Part shown: one piece after another, positions 1-10,809 of the stretch | Layout: each line of letters starts with the position of its first letter | How positions within the stretch are numbered: the stretch's first letter is position 1 | Origin: Mansonella perstans | Lineage: Eukaryota; Nematoda; Chromadorea; Rhabditida; Onchocercidae | Assembly: GCA_037074765.1 (NCBI GenBank) | Contig: JBAMDO010000215.1 | Location: forward strand, 34,417-98,416 | Direction: 5' to 3' | Length of the DNA stretch: 64,000 nucleotides | The notes under the pieces: model-generated | The model's input: only the letters and a program-made list of their open reading frames with translations | What the model was told of the DNA's origin: nothing | Database searches by the model: none | Translations under genes and position numbers: made by a program

Positions 1-136
1 CACCTAATTGATGATTGTATTTCCCTCTTTTTTTTTCTGCATTCAAGTTACAAAGTAAGTAATGCTTTGCTTGTCATTTCTTAAGCATTTTCGATTTTTT
101 TTTTACAACTTTAATTTCAAATTTATTTTATCTTAA

Positions 137-250
137 GAATTTAAATGATAGTTTTTAACTGAAATGTTAACTTAAATGATAACTTAAATGATAGTTTTTA
201 CCTTAAATGATAACCTAAATGATAGTTTTTAACTTAAATGATATTTTAGG
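137..250. repeat. Short tandem repeat, core ACTTAAATGATAG
   Basis: Five or so imperfect copies of a motif close to ACTTAAATGATAGTTTTT follow one another. Spacing is irregular, near 16-34 bp. There is no sign of coding content. Confidence 0.7.
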
Positions 251-410
251 ATTTTTTCCATGATAATATCAACAATGTTTAATTCTCCATGAAATACGTC
301 ATTTGTGATATTTTATACATTTTATGCAACAAATAAGCGTACAGCTCATCTAATCCATAGCGTAAATCATCCACATATATATTAATATTATTACCATATG
401 TACATGTGCA

Positions 411-562
411 CTATATCCCTCATTTTATCTCTAAACTTATATTATCGTATATGCACTTATATTACGTATATTATCGTGTATATGCGTATATTGCGTATAT
501 GCGTATATTACGTGTATATTATATGCGCGTATATTACGTAAATTATCCATATATATTACAGT
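411..562. repeat. TATA/CGTATA microsatellite-like tract
   Basis: Alternating purine-pyrimidine sequence built of TATATGCGTATATTACGTA-like words. The short open frame across it is compositional and not treated as a gene. Confidence 0.7.
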
Positions 563-1334
563 ATGCCCTCATCTTTTCCGATATTATACAAGTAGTATGA
601 AAATACTGATCATGTTAATTTATCTTTAATTCCTTCGTTACATACACGCAAACATTAATTACGCTAAAAGTAACTAATGTATTAGCTGCATAAGTTTAAT
701 GCGGAAAAAGGACAAACATTTTCCCATTCTAACTTTCAATCATAACATTAATTTTTTTTTTTAATCATTTAATTTGATTTTCAGATTATTTACTCGAAAT
801 TGAATGTATGAGACGAAACGAAACGAGCATAATATTGTAGCTAAGGTTAATGTTTATAATGATTCATTAGTTTTTAGAATCATTATTGAACATAAAGTTT
901 GGAATTTTTTACATGAACACTTTTGCTGCTATTTGTGAAATAAACTAGAAAATGTTATTCAGTATTTTAGCTTACCGCAGTAGCTGATATATTCCCCAGT
1001 AAATATGAATTTTTTCATTAACAATGATTCTGAAAACGAAATGGTGATACTTGTTAGTAATAATGTACTATTCAGGATGCAAATTGAATCACTGATGAAA
1101 ATACTGCAAAAAACAATAATTCTCTAAAATACTTCTCTGGATTTTTCTTATTCGTAATTTAACTAAGGATATCTGATTTCAATGTCTTAAATCTTTTGTA
1201 ATTTTGAATTTCTTAAAACTTTTCTTACCATTTGTTTCCTACAAACAGCACTAATGATTTAAAAGAGGAAGATTTAATTTTTTTTTTTGGGAAAAAAGAA
1301 ATTCGATCAAATTATAGTTTATTTATTTTTTCAG

Positions 1335-1487
1335 GATAGTTCCATATATTCGTGGTACTATAAGCAATATTGCCTTATAACAGGCTTATATATGCTCGAA
1401 CCGTGGGAACGATCAATATTCAATTGTGTAATATTTGGTGTTTGTGCATTTGTGATCTTTTTGCCATACAAACTGTGTTTTGCCTAA
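1335..1487 (+). CDS. Small subunit of serine palmitoyltransferase (SPTSSA/B-like), last exon; 5' exon not found
   Basis: The exon reads DSSIYSWYYKQYCLITGLYM, then LEPWERSIFNCVIFGVCAFV and a short hydrophobic end before TAA. The block W-Y-Y-x-Q-Y-x-L-[IV]-T-x-L-Y-M-L-E-P-W-E-R-x-[IV]-F-N is the signature of human SPTSSA/SPTSSB as I know it. These ~70-residue ER membrane proteins bind the LCB1-LCB2 heterodimer and stimulate the first step of sphingolipid synthesis (serine + acyl-CoA to 3-ketosphinganine). The acceptor TTTTTTCAG ends at 1334 and the exon enters in phase 0. No methionine precedes the conserved block, so an upstream coding exon must exist. One hydrophobic segment follows PWER. The stop codon is directly followed by a strong donor (TAAG|GTATGT). 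ATG12 begins about 280 bp downstream on the same strand. Confidence 0.82.
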   Translation, partial: DSSIYSWYYKQYCLITGLYMLEPWERSIFNCVIFGVCAFVIFLPYKLCFA

Positions 1488-1639
1488 GGTATGTATAGTT
1501 GTCATTGTAACTTTAACTTTTTTCAAAATTCTTATTGGGTCTCACTTCCTGCAACATTTAGAGTTATGCATTCCGGAATTTAACAATTCCAGTGATTCAA
1601 CGTTTAGTTTCCGCTAATTATGGAGGAAACTATTCTGAC

Positions 1640-1640
<1 letters not shown>

Positions 1641-1673
<33 letters not shown>

Positions 1674-1675
1674 TG
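1641..1675. repeat. (TA)n microsatellite
   Basis: A run of TA dinucleotides interrupted by a few C lies between the SPTSS stop and the ATG12 acceptor. Confidence 0.8.
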
Positions 1676-1727
1676 TCAAACATATTAATAATAGGATAAA
1701 CTATTCTGATCGACCGGATAATGTTGA

Positions 1728-1742
1728 TTTTTGCATTTCTAG
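1728..1742 (+). promoter_or_regulatory. Likely splice (trans- or cis-) acceptor upstream of ATG12
   Basis: TTTTTGCATTTCTAG precedes the ATG12 start codon by 28 nt and fits the nematode acceptor consensus. Either spliced-leader addition or cis-splicing from the donor directly after the SPTSS stop codon could use it. Confidence 0.5.
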
Positions 1743-1770
1743 ATAGCGTTTTATTGAAAACTTATGAGAA

Positions 1771-2444
1771 ATGGCTGAAAATACAAAGATCGAAATCTTG
1801 TTAAAAGCAGTCGGTGATGCACCAATACTGAAGCAAAACAAGTGGATGGTTGACGAAAAGAAAACAGTGGCAGAATTAAGTCTTTTTTTACGAAGTTATT
1901 TGAAGGTACCGATTTGCTGTTTGGTATGCGCGCCTATTTTGATAATGCTTTCATGTATTTCCTCCAGAAATCAGCTGTGTCTTAAGCAAAATTTGACGGA
2001 GTTTATGGTAGCAGTGGCAAGTGTTGGGAATGTAAGTATGCAGAACTTACATTTTAAAGTATTCTTACAAGTTGAAGAAACAGTTGCAGCCAGTAACAGT
2101 CCTAAAAAACTGAAAATGGCACCCTGTACTAGCTCAAATGTCAAAATTTTTTTCGTGTTTTTAGATGACTTTAAAAAATTTTCCCGATAGGAACCATCAT
2201 ATTGGCTATCATTTCTACTCTTATCAGGACATTCATTTAGTGCTATTTTTATTACCCATTTATGATTACAATCACTTTAATGCTTCAAAAGTTTCAGCTT
2301 GACGATAGCGATTCTTTATTGCTGTTCATCAACCAATGTTTCGCACCATCACCGGACCAAACAGTACGGAATTTAAAGGATTGTTTTGCGCCAGGTGATT
2401 CGAAATTAGTTATCAATTACAGTAAGACACAAGCATGGGGTTAA
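1771..2444 (+). CDS. ATG12: Ubiquitin-like autophagy protein ATG12 (C. elegans LGG-3 type)
   Basis: Exons 1771-1905 and 2298-2444 join in phase 0 to a 93-residue protein. It starts MAENTKIEILLKAVGDAPIL and ends in FAPSPDQTV...SKTQAWG, which matches the ubiquitin-fold domain of ATG12: KIDILLKAVGD-x-PI, the [IV]NQxFAPSPDQ turn and the C-terminal glycine of AWG. That glycine forms the isopeptide bond with ATG5; the ATG12-ATG5 conjugate then acts as an E3-like factor for LC3/GABARAP lipidation in the cytosol. The acidic N-terminal tail of vertebrate ATG12 is absent. The intron (1906-2297) stays open in frame after exon 1, so retention would replace the second half of the fold; I regard this as chance. 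Donor is AAG|GTACCG, acceptor GTTTCAG|C. Confidence 0.93.
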
Positions 2445-3475
2445 TTTTAATGCATAATCACTTTCTGCTTTCCCGTTTTATCATTTTGTTTCTTTTGAAG
2501 ATAAGTGTGAGTAATTTTTGAATGTTTATCGAAGTGTTTCTCTACTTTTAAAATTGCTATTCGGCCGATTCCATAGATGTTTTTTGATCTTTCCATAACC
2601 ATTCATGTTTTTTGTTTTTCTGCTGGAACGGAAAAAGTCATTTTATATTTTTCTTTACCAAGTATTTTTAAAATTAACGTGAAATTTTCAATTTGTAGTC
2701 CTTAACCGATTCGAACACCTGATTTGAGCCACTAGTTGTTATATTTTCGAAATTATAAATGAAAAAGAATTATAATTTGGAAGAATTCGTGCTTTTGCAG
2801 TGCTCAATTTATGTATTGTCATTGATATATTAAAGACATTTAAAATATTTTGTTGTGTTCATATGCAACCATTATTTAAATTTAATTTCCACTTTCACAT
2901 TATATTGGTATATTTCAGATTATATCAGTCAGTTTGACAAAAATTGATTCGTTTTGTCATAGTAGAATTTATCATTCCTTTCTTATATTTTATAATTTAA
3001 CATCATCGTAATTTGCAGCATACGTATGGAAATAAAATATTCTGAATGAGCAAGTTGTATTATTTTGAAATGCTTGGAAAACATGCTTGGAAAATGCTTC
3101 AAGAAAAGTAGATGTCATCATAGAGTGAAACTGCCGAGTCACGTACATTTCGAAAAACACGAAAGTATTGGACTAACAGATGAAACTAAATTTGATTTAG
3201 ATTATCGAGTAGTCTTGAATGATGTTGAATAATTTTCGAGCTCACAACGGTCTTAGTTGAAATTTAAGTTTGTTTGCTATTTTTTATTGAGGATTTTTAT
3301 TGTTCAAAATTTTCAGACTGTAAAGATTAATTCAACAGAAGTGATAAGAGTTCGATGTAAGTCACTTCTAATTGAAGAAAACATTTCTATTCGCGAACGC
3401 GTTACTGAGGACTGATGTAGTTCGAACTTTTTGGTATTCTTATCAATTTATTATCAACTTTTTGGTATTCTTACT
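2445..3475. other. Intergenic region between ATG12 and RFT1
   Basis: AT-rich, holding the ATG12 3' UTR and the RFT1 upstream region. Apart from a small ORF at 3083-3232 and an exon-like segment at 3318-3355 (acceptor ATTTTCAG, perfect donor GAT|GTAAGT), nothing is supported. Confidence 0.5.
3083..3232 (+). CDS. Small hypothetical ORF, 49 aa
   Basis: ATG to TAA, beginning MLGKCFKKSRCHHR and ending TDETKFDLDYRVVLNDVE. The residue mix (basic Cys/His-rich start, acidic end) looks less random than that of other short ORFs in this AT-rich DNA. I do not recognise it and see no clear acceptor in front. It could be a small secreted or cytosolic peptide gene, a terminal exon or chance. Confidence 0.2.
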   Translation: MLGKCFKKSRCHHRVKLPSHVHFEKHESIGLTDETKFDLDYRVVLNDVE

Positions 3476-6175
3476 ATGATGGATTCATTGGCGTCTTCTT
3501 TCGTGCATAATTTTAGTGGACAGGTTAATTATACCGGGAATTTTTGTATTTTTAAAATATCATAAATTAAATTTTAATCCAGCTTTTATCAAACCAATAG
3601 AAGTAATTGCATTTGCCAATTTGCTATAAATCTAGGTATACAGTTGTATTCAGATATATGGTAGAGTTCCAGTAATGCTACTTTCTCATCTTCATTGATC
3701 TTTACAATAGCACTTTGCGAATCAGACAATTGTTGCTTAAATAGATTAAAAGTTAGCAGGAATTTACAAAAAATTAATTGCATTAATTATTTTAGCTGTT
3801 TTCTCGCTTGTTTTCATTTGGTATTAATATGTATTTATTACGACGAATTGATAGCGATGCTTTGGGTCTTATCAATGTCAAGTATATATTTTCGAGAAAT
3901 TCGATTTCACTATTTTAATTTTCATATTTCCAAAACTTCTACTTGTACTTTTCTACTTTATGCTGAATCATATGTGAACTTTCAAGGATCAAATTTTGCT
4001 AAGTCTAGTTTATGATTATGAAACTTCCTGTTTCTTTATTTTTGATTTCATAAATTGCCTAAAATGTCAAACAATTAATCATGCAGGGTGATGTCTTGAA
4101 CATATATTTGTATATAATTTAATGGAGAAATTAATTAAGACGCATTAAAAAGATAATATTTCTCCCCTATCCTTTGTCTCTTTTTTTAGTTTAATGTTAT
4201 TTTACTCAACAACGATTTTTCTGGTACGTGAACCATTTCGGAAGGTATTTCTGGCGAATACGATACCATTATCGGTCGTCATTACACATTTATGGCTTGC
4301 GTAAGTTTTTTCTGCACATTCTAGAATCCATTATCTATATCTTATTACGTCACTTAAATCAGTTTTCAAAAGGTTTCAAAATTTTGATTTTCGTAACTAG
4401 AAAATAGACCCCTTGATTTCTCTAAACTAATTTTAATTCAACATAGTATTTCAGACCATTAATTTGCCCTTTGATAGCCGCTATATTGTATCTGTGTTTT
4501 TGGCTACCTTTTTCAAATGTACCAGATACTTCGTTAGTACCATCATATACTGTAGCATTGTCAATGTTTGCGTTTTCTGCTTGGTTAGAATCATTCGCAG
4601 AGCCTTATGTTATATTGTCGTTACGATTTGGCATGGATGGTCAGTACGCATTTGCCCAAAGTTTCCTGGTTATAATGCAACGAATTTTTGTAATAATTCT
4701 AATCTTTACGATACCGGTGTTACCCGTTTATGCATTCTGCTGTGCACAGGTTTGTTCGAGAAAGTAGAAAGTTAACCTACAATGACATAAGAGTAAGAAA
4801 ATCATGAGAAAAAGAAAAAGATGAAAGCAGTATGAGTAAATCGCATAAGAAATGAATAGTGCTATCTTAACATGATAGCCAAATTTAAATTTCAAGAAGG
4901 AAACTTCTTATTCACTATACCTGGCTATTTTAATGAATTTTTACTCATATTTATTCCTAGTTTCGCTAATATATGACTATTTAAAATGATTTTCAGGTTC
5001 TGTCATCTTTCTGTTACACTGCTATGTGCATATATCTGTTAGTATCGCGTATTCGATCTGTCAAACCATCTGTCAGAGGTTTCAGTCTAACGCTACTTTA
5101 TCCAAGTTTTCCTAAACCCTTCTCAAAAGAGGTGATTTCTCACTTTCAGTACTTTGGAATTCATTACGTTTCATTTTTTATATTATAAGTGGTCTTTAGA
5201 TAATTTGCCACCTGCATTTATGAATATTATCACTGAAACTAATAACCACGAGTTAAAATTTCAGAATCGTTCTTTATTGGGGACTTTTACTGTTCATTCC
5301 GTTTTTAAGCAGATTATTACGAATGGTACTGGCTACGTACTTACATTCACGAATTTCTTTTCCCTATCAGATCAAGGCTAGATTTATCAATTTACAATTA
5401 TGCTTCGAAGCAACTGAATTTCTTTTAGTATGGATCATTTTGAATTAAAACATTTGCGAGTTTTTTTGTTTTTAGCAGTTTTCGATGCGGTCGATAAATT
5501 GGGTAGTTTGGTAGCACGCATTGTTTTCGCACCGCTCGAGCATTCTGCTTATTTGTATTTCTCAACTTATCTTCGAAGAGCAACTTCGACGAAAAATATA
5601 ATGGAAGTATGTTTATTATTGAGCAATTAAAGTACTGGATCTTTTCGTTGTTATCTGACAAATTGGCTTGCCATATTAGTTGCTTTGACTTTTGTTTGAA
5701 TCGATTATTTGTATTGAATGAAAAATATCTCTCAGACTTTAAATTTGCAATTAATTGGTGGTTTTGCAAGTTCTGAAGAATATGGTTTATAAATACGCAC
5801 TTATCTTACAGACTGATATGAAAAAAGGTATTGATGCAATGAATAGCCTGCTGCATATTGTTATTTTGGTCGGTACTATCATATTTATTTTTGCAATACC
5901 CTACTCTCCTCTAGCTGTCAAAATATATGGTGGCAGCATGCTAATCAATAATGCTGGTAAGTTTGTTAGGAGCATTAAAATTGTTATTATTGAAGAAAAA
6001 TTAAGACAAAAATTGGTGTCGGAAAATTTTCGGGTAATGTTAAAGGCATTTCTGATTTGTAGCCAAATACTACCGCTATCTTTCTTTGGTTCAGTTCACT
6101 TTCGCTCTTTCTGAAAATTTCTTGCATATATTTTTTAGATTATATTGTATTATGTTGGGGTTTTTTTAATATTAT

Positions 6176-6211
<36 letters not shown>

Positions 6212-7603
6212 GTTTAATGAGTATCAATCAATTTTTCTTTGTGAAGATTTTTGTGCACACATCTCGTAGAATTTATATTTCTTTTCAGGTGTGAATATTT
6301 TGAGACTCTACTGCTTCTATATACTTGTCATTGCAGTCAATGGTATCACTGAATGCTTTGCTATGGCAACAATGAGGGAAGAACAGGTTTCATGTTTCTA
6401 GAAATAATGTAGAAAATATTTAAATCATGCATTTTCATGTTTTTTATTGGTGATTTTCCCACTAAACGCTTTTCGGTCGAAACTACTCTACTTTGGCTGT
6501 TGGTGAATAGCGATGACTGTATCTGTAAGAAAGGGCATAAATATATGTTATGAGCATTCGGTCATTACCTCCTCCGAAAATCGTCCATCGACCATTGTTA
6601 GATGGGCACTGTGTTTGTTTAATCGGTGATTCAATATTTTAGTTAGGCAGTTTTTTATGACAATTTTTTGATGAAAGATTCTCTCTTCTTGATTGAATTT
6701 CTGTATGTTGAAAAATTGCAGCTTCTTTCGCATGGCTGGTTTTTACTCCTTTCCTCTCCCATCCAAATGTTTTTATCGTTTGTGCTTTCGTATGCTGTCG
6801 GTACATATGGTTTGATAGTGGCAAATATAATCAGTATGTTAATGCGAATAGCCTACAGGTAAGTGCTATTTTGTTATGATATTATCAACTTTATAAGATA
6901 AATTCAAATAATTTTCAGTAAAGAAAATAAAGAAAACTCAGTGCTGCAATAAAATTAAACTAATTCTTTTTTCAGCTGGAAACATATTCGCCGATTTTCA
7001 TGCGATCATATCAATTTTTTTGATGCACTTCCAAATTTTTCGACGATTCTAATTCTCTTTTTTTGTCTTATAATAACTTTACTTTCCCTTCTGGTCAGTT
7101 TTTTGAACTTTACAGAAAATTGCAAAATGAAGGAACTAGGAACTAGCTTATGTCTTGTCGACAAATGGAGTTTTCCAGTTACTTCTCATGTTTAGGAAAT
7201 ATATTGCTCTTAAAATTCTCTTTCTGATTTTATGTTGCCGTTTTCCATTCCAACTTTCTTTGATATGTGGGAGCGAGTTTAAAGGATAATCATCATTTCA
7301 GATTACATTAGAATTTCATATTTTTATGATACATTCCTACTGCTTTGATTATTTCATCAAAAATTTGTCACTTGAATTTCAACCAACAATTAAATTTAAC
7401 TGAATTACTAAATGAAAGTTTTAGCTCAGTTAAAATAAGTTTGATTTTAGATTTTCGGTAAGGTCGATGGTGTAATGCATAGTGCTGCACATGTTGCCAT
7501 TGGGTGTTCCTTATTCATTTTTCTAATCAATCATATCTATCAAAATGATATACATGTTGCCAAATTTTTAAATGGCATGTCATTGGCAGCTCATGATGAT
7601 TAA
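3476..7603 (+). CDS. RFT1: RFT1 homologue, ER membrane protein of N-glycan precursor assembly
   Basis: Twelve exons give a continuous frame of 523 codons (human RFT1: 541 aa): 3476-3523, 3796-3881, 4190-4300, 4455-4749, 4997-5131, 5265-5376, 5476-5606, 5812-5956, 6289-6386, 6722-6858, 6976-7093, 7451-7603. Recognisable blocks in order are LFSRLFSFGINMYLLRR...GLINV, LMLFYSTTIFLVREPFRK, AFSAWLESFAEPYVI, DAVDKLGSLVARIVFAPLE, PYSPLAVKIYGGSML and LRLYCFYILVIAVNGITECF. All align with human RFT1 as I recall it, and the protein is hydrophobic throughout (polytopic, MOP/MATE-like fold). The family is needed for normal Man5GlcNAc2-PP-dolichol use in the ER; whether it is itself the flippase is disputed. 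Intron 6 (5377-5475) needs a GC donor (CAAG|GCTAGA) to keep frame and the conserved DQ-x-V-[FY]-D motif. Two ATGs in a row open exon 1; the first was chosen. Confidence 0.92.
6177..6206. repeat. Poly-T run in RFT1 intron
   Basis: About 30 consecutive T in the intron between exons 8 and 9. Runs of this length are also error-prone positions in an assembly. Confidence 0.9.
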
Positions 7604-10545
7604 AATTTTCACTATTATCAAGCACAAAAGATATCAATGATCAATTTTTCATATTATTGTATTATAAATCATGTCACATTAGGCTTTTTAATTTTTATCA
7701 GCTTTTCAATAATCTCAACATTCCTCCATCTTTTTTCCAAAACTGTTCGATCTTTTATTATATTATATTTGTTTATCTTTTATTAATTATATTTGTTATG
7801 TAAAGCGCTAGAATTGTTAAAATTAAGATATTTTTTTGGTTCATGTTCAAAAATTCATTTTTTAAAACTTATTAACCTTACTTTCATTGGAAAAGTTTTC
7901 GAAGTTTCATTTTGAATCTAGAATTACTAGCGTTCAGTTCTTATATATTTTTGATTTTTAACTCTTTATAATTGTATGATATGACTTAATAAGGTCAGAA
8001 AATCTAATTATGACTAAAACTAGTTTAAAGAGTGTGAATTAAATCAATGATCCCATTGTTATGTCCGAAATATATCCATATTTTATGCCCAATTTATATT
8101 CAGTTGGCTGGTATTGGTAGGAATAGCATGTGATTATCATAAATACATAAAAGAAATGAGATGCGACACAATTTAAATTTATGAAGAAGAGAAATAAAGA
8201 GGAAATACTGTAATCGTAGGATGAATGTTTGTATTAACATAGAATAGTTAAATTTATCTGGAACCCGGAATCCTATATGACCCACCATCTTGCACCATTC
8301 TAATTTTTCATCTCTCTGTTTCATAACAATGAAATGTTTTAATCGTTGTTATCTTTGTTAAGATTTTCTTTATAAATGTGGACATGTTTTTATTATGTTG
8401 TACCTATGATAATTATAGTAATGTTGATAAGAGGCTGATAATGATGATAACTCTATGGCAGTGTTGATGATGATCATGGTGATAGTAGTAATAATTCAAA
8501 AAAGGGATTCCATAGTCATTTCTAGGTTTTGCTCAAGGTTTAAAATGATATATCGCTACATTTTGTCATAATAATAATGAGAACGATGATAATGAACGGT
8601 GATACTTATCACCCTAAAAGAAATGAATCGAAAGGAAGTGCCGGGAGAAAGTCTCATCATCCTACAAATGGCATCATTCTCATTTCTAATGAATGAAAGA
8701 GAAGTCAAGGAAAACTGCAATGTTGAATGTTGATTAAAATTACCTTATGCATTTGCTCGTTATAGAAATGAACATTTTGCATGTTAATTAAGATTATTTA
8801 TTCACAGTTAGCAACATTTTATCGGTATAATCGATGTGATGATGATAATTTTAAGTTTTGTTTTTAATTTACAACTAAATGTAACTTTTCATTTTTCTCG
8901 TAGTTTGTTAGATCTTTTAATTTCAATTTTTAAAATATCAACATTAATTATAATGGTTTGCAACTGTCGTTTCATTTAATTCTGTTATTACAATAATTTC
9001 AAGTTTCATAACGTAACTTATCTTGAGAAAAAAAGAAAAATATTGAATTACTATAACGGTATATAGAGGCAAAAAAAAAGTTTGGAAAAAAATTTGGATG
9101 TATAAATAGGTTAATCAATTAAAAACGCTTAACTTTTCAAAATTTCAATACCAAACGATTGATAGCAATTCAGTCATGATCTAAAGCATATATCAAAATG
9201 GTAGGAAAGAAAGATGTGAATATTTCAAACAAACTTATTGCTTATGAAAAGATTTTTTTATGCCCAAGAATTTTTGCTAACCTTAAGAAAACTTTTGAAA
9301 TGCATTAATAAAATGGAGAAGATGCAAGTTTCGATAAGTCGATGACACTGTTCCCTATCGTGAACTTTTTTCTGGAATTTTTCATGATTTATGAATGGCG
9401 AACTTTTCAGATCACTTTTTGCCATTCATTAATATTCAATTTGCATTTTTGAAATAATTTTTAAAAATTAGGAATTTGCTTTTATTACTTTTCATATTAA
9501 ATTCTCATATTATCAATGAAATGTACCATAAAAATGAGCCGGAAAGTCAGTGGTGGAAAAAACGTTATGTTATTCATTATCACTCTTTTCTCATTAACTC
9601 TTTTTCATAAATCTTTCTTAGTGATTCTCATTAAACATTTTTAATAATTAAATATTCTTTGCAACGACATCAAGGAAAAAAAATGAAACCAATCAAAATT
9701 TACCACTTTTCAGGAAATCAAGAGTTTTTTTGAAATTCTCAAGGAAAATATAAATGATGATTCAGAATACATTTAAAATCAGCGCATTCCTCTTTTTTCC
9801 TGAGCTTGATAAGATGTCCAAAAGAAAGTTCATTATATTTTTGTCTTAGAGAAGAATTTTAAAAAAAATTCTTAATTCATGAAATGTGGTAAATTTTCTC
9901 TTTACAAATTTCTTCCATTCTCTTTCAGTAATCGCTGTTAACTGCTGAAAATTCTATGGTGAAAGATGGATCTGGCAAAGTATCAACCAAACATTGCCAA
10001 TAATTTGCTATTACTGCTACCTAGATAGCAAACTTTGTTAATCGTTATAATTTGACTTATTTGAAAATTAATTTAAATAAATTTGATGTTTTATGTGATA
10101 CTTCTTTTCTCATTTCGCGAAACCAATTAATCGAATAATAAAATTACAACATAATTTATCATTTGTTATTTAGAAAAGGAAAATTTCATAATTAATTTTA
10201 GTGTACGATCCTTTGCTAGAGACTGTGGAGGACAAACTAAATGACACATAGAATACAATCCACAAAGGCAATTACTACTATTCGATGAGCATTGTTTCAT
10301 AAAACTACAAAACTAATTTCAAGGATAATCGTTTGAAAATTGGACCTAAGCGCCGAAATTCGCACCGGAATTAAAATTTTCTTAATTTGCGCTAAAAAAA
10401 ATCTTCAATAAAATTTATAGATGGATGATTTGAAAATATTTAACAATAAGTATTTTCGAAATATTATTTATTTTTTTCTGCTTACTTTCATTAACTTTGC
10501 CAGAGGTAATCAGTTTTTTTTTTTTTAAGTGAACAGCTGAAAATT
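7604..10545. other. AT-rich intergenic region
   Basis: No exon with codon-like content and good splice sites was found. A GATGAT/AATGAT-rich low-complexity tract lies near 8400-8620. ORF-length open frames here are compositional. Confidence 0.5.
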
Positions 10546-10809
10546 TCAACATTTGCAAATTACATCGACAATGACGAAAGTCAATGTGTAATCAATGAGT
10601 TCGTATTGGCTATATAAATTATCAAGCCTAACTAGCAAATACATTATTCCTCTGCCTTTGCTCAATGTATCGGCAGCAGAAATTGTAACAACAGTGAAGT
10701 TGTCTTCCTCGTATGCTACAAGTTTAACACGTTCTAGCAATTTCACACTCATTAGATGATTGTCTATTCGGAACAGTTCTGATTTTTTTGGCTTAAATTT
10801 CTTAAACAA
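10546..10809 (-). CDS. Unidentified exon-like ORF on the minus strand
   Basis: An open frame of up to 87 codons stands out by higher GC and a mixed, protein-like composition. Recognisable stretches are ELFRIDNHLMSVKLLERVKL, FTVVTISAADTLSKGRG and YLLVRLDN. It opens with TTG rather than ATG. On the minus strand a TTTAAG acceptor-like site lies just before KFKPKK, and the first internal ATG is at MSVKLL. The pattern F-x-I-D ... [TV]-[IV]-x-A-A-D ... V-R-L-D-N is reminiscent of a cadherin repeat but the calcium-binding residues are not convincing. No partner exons were found nearby, so it may be a relict exon. Function unknown. Confidence 0.3.
   Translation of the reverse strand: MFKKFKPKKSELFRIDNHLMSVKLLERVKLVAYEEDNFTVVTISAADTLSKGRGIMYLLVRLDNLYSQYELIDYTLTFVIVDVICKC

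Larger units (their letters stand above)
1..1334. other. AT-rich non-coding stretch with simple repeats
   Basis: No convincing coding exon is visible. The stretch holds two low-complexity tracts (annotated separately) and ends at the acceptor of the SPTSS exon. The missing first exon and promoter of that gene should lie here, but I could not pick them with confidence. Confidence 0.5.

Noticed and set aside
1771..2190. 139-codon ORF extending ATG12 exon 1 into its intron
   Set aside because: A good GT donor follows SYLK and the second exon restores the conserved C-terminal half including AWG; the extension matches nothing.
4464..4775. 103-codon ORF overlapping RFT1 exon 4
   Set aside because: It is an out-of-frame shadow of the RFT1 exon that reads LICPLIAAILYLCFWLPF.
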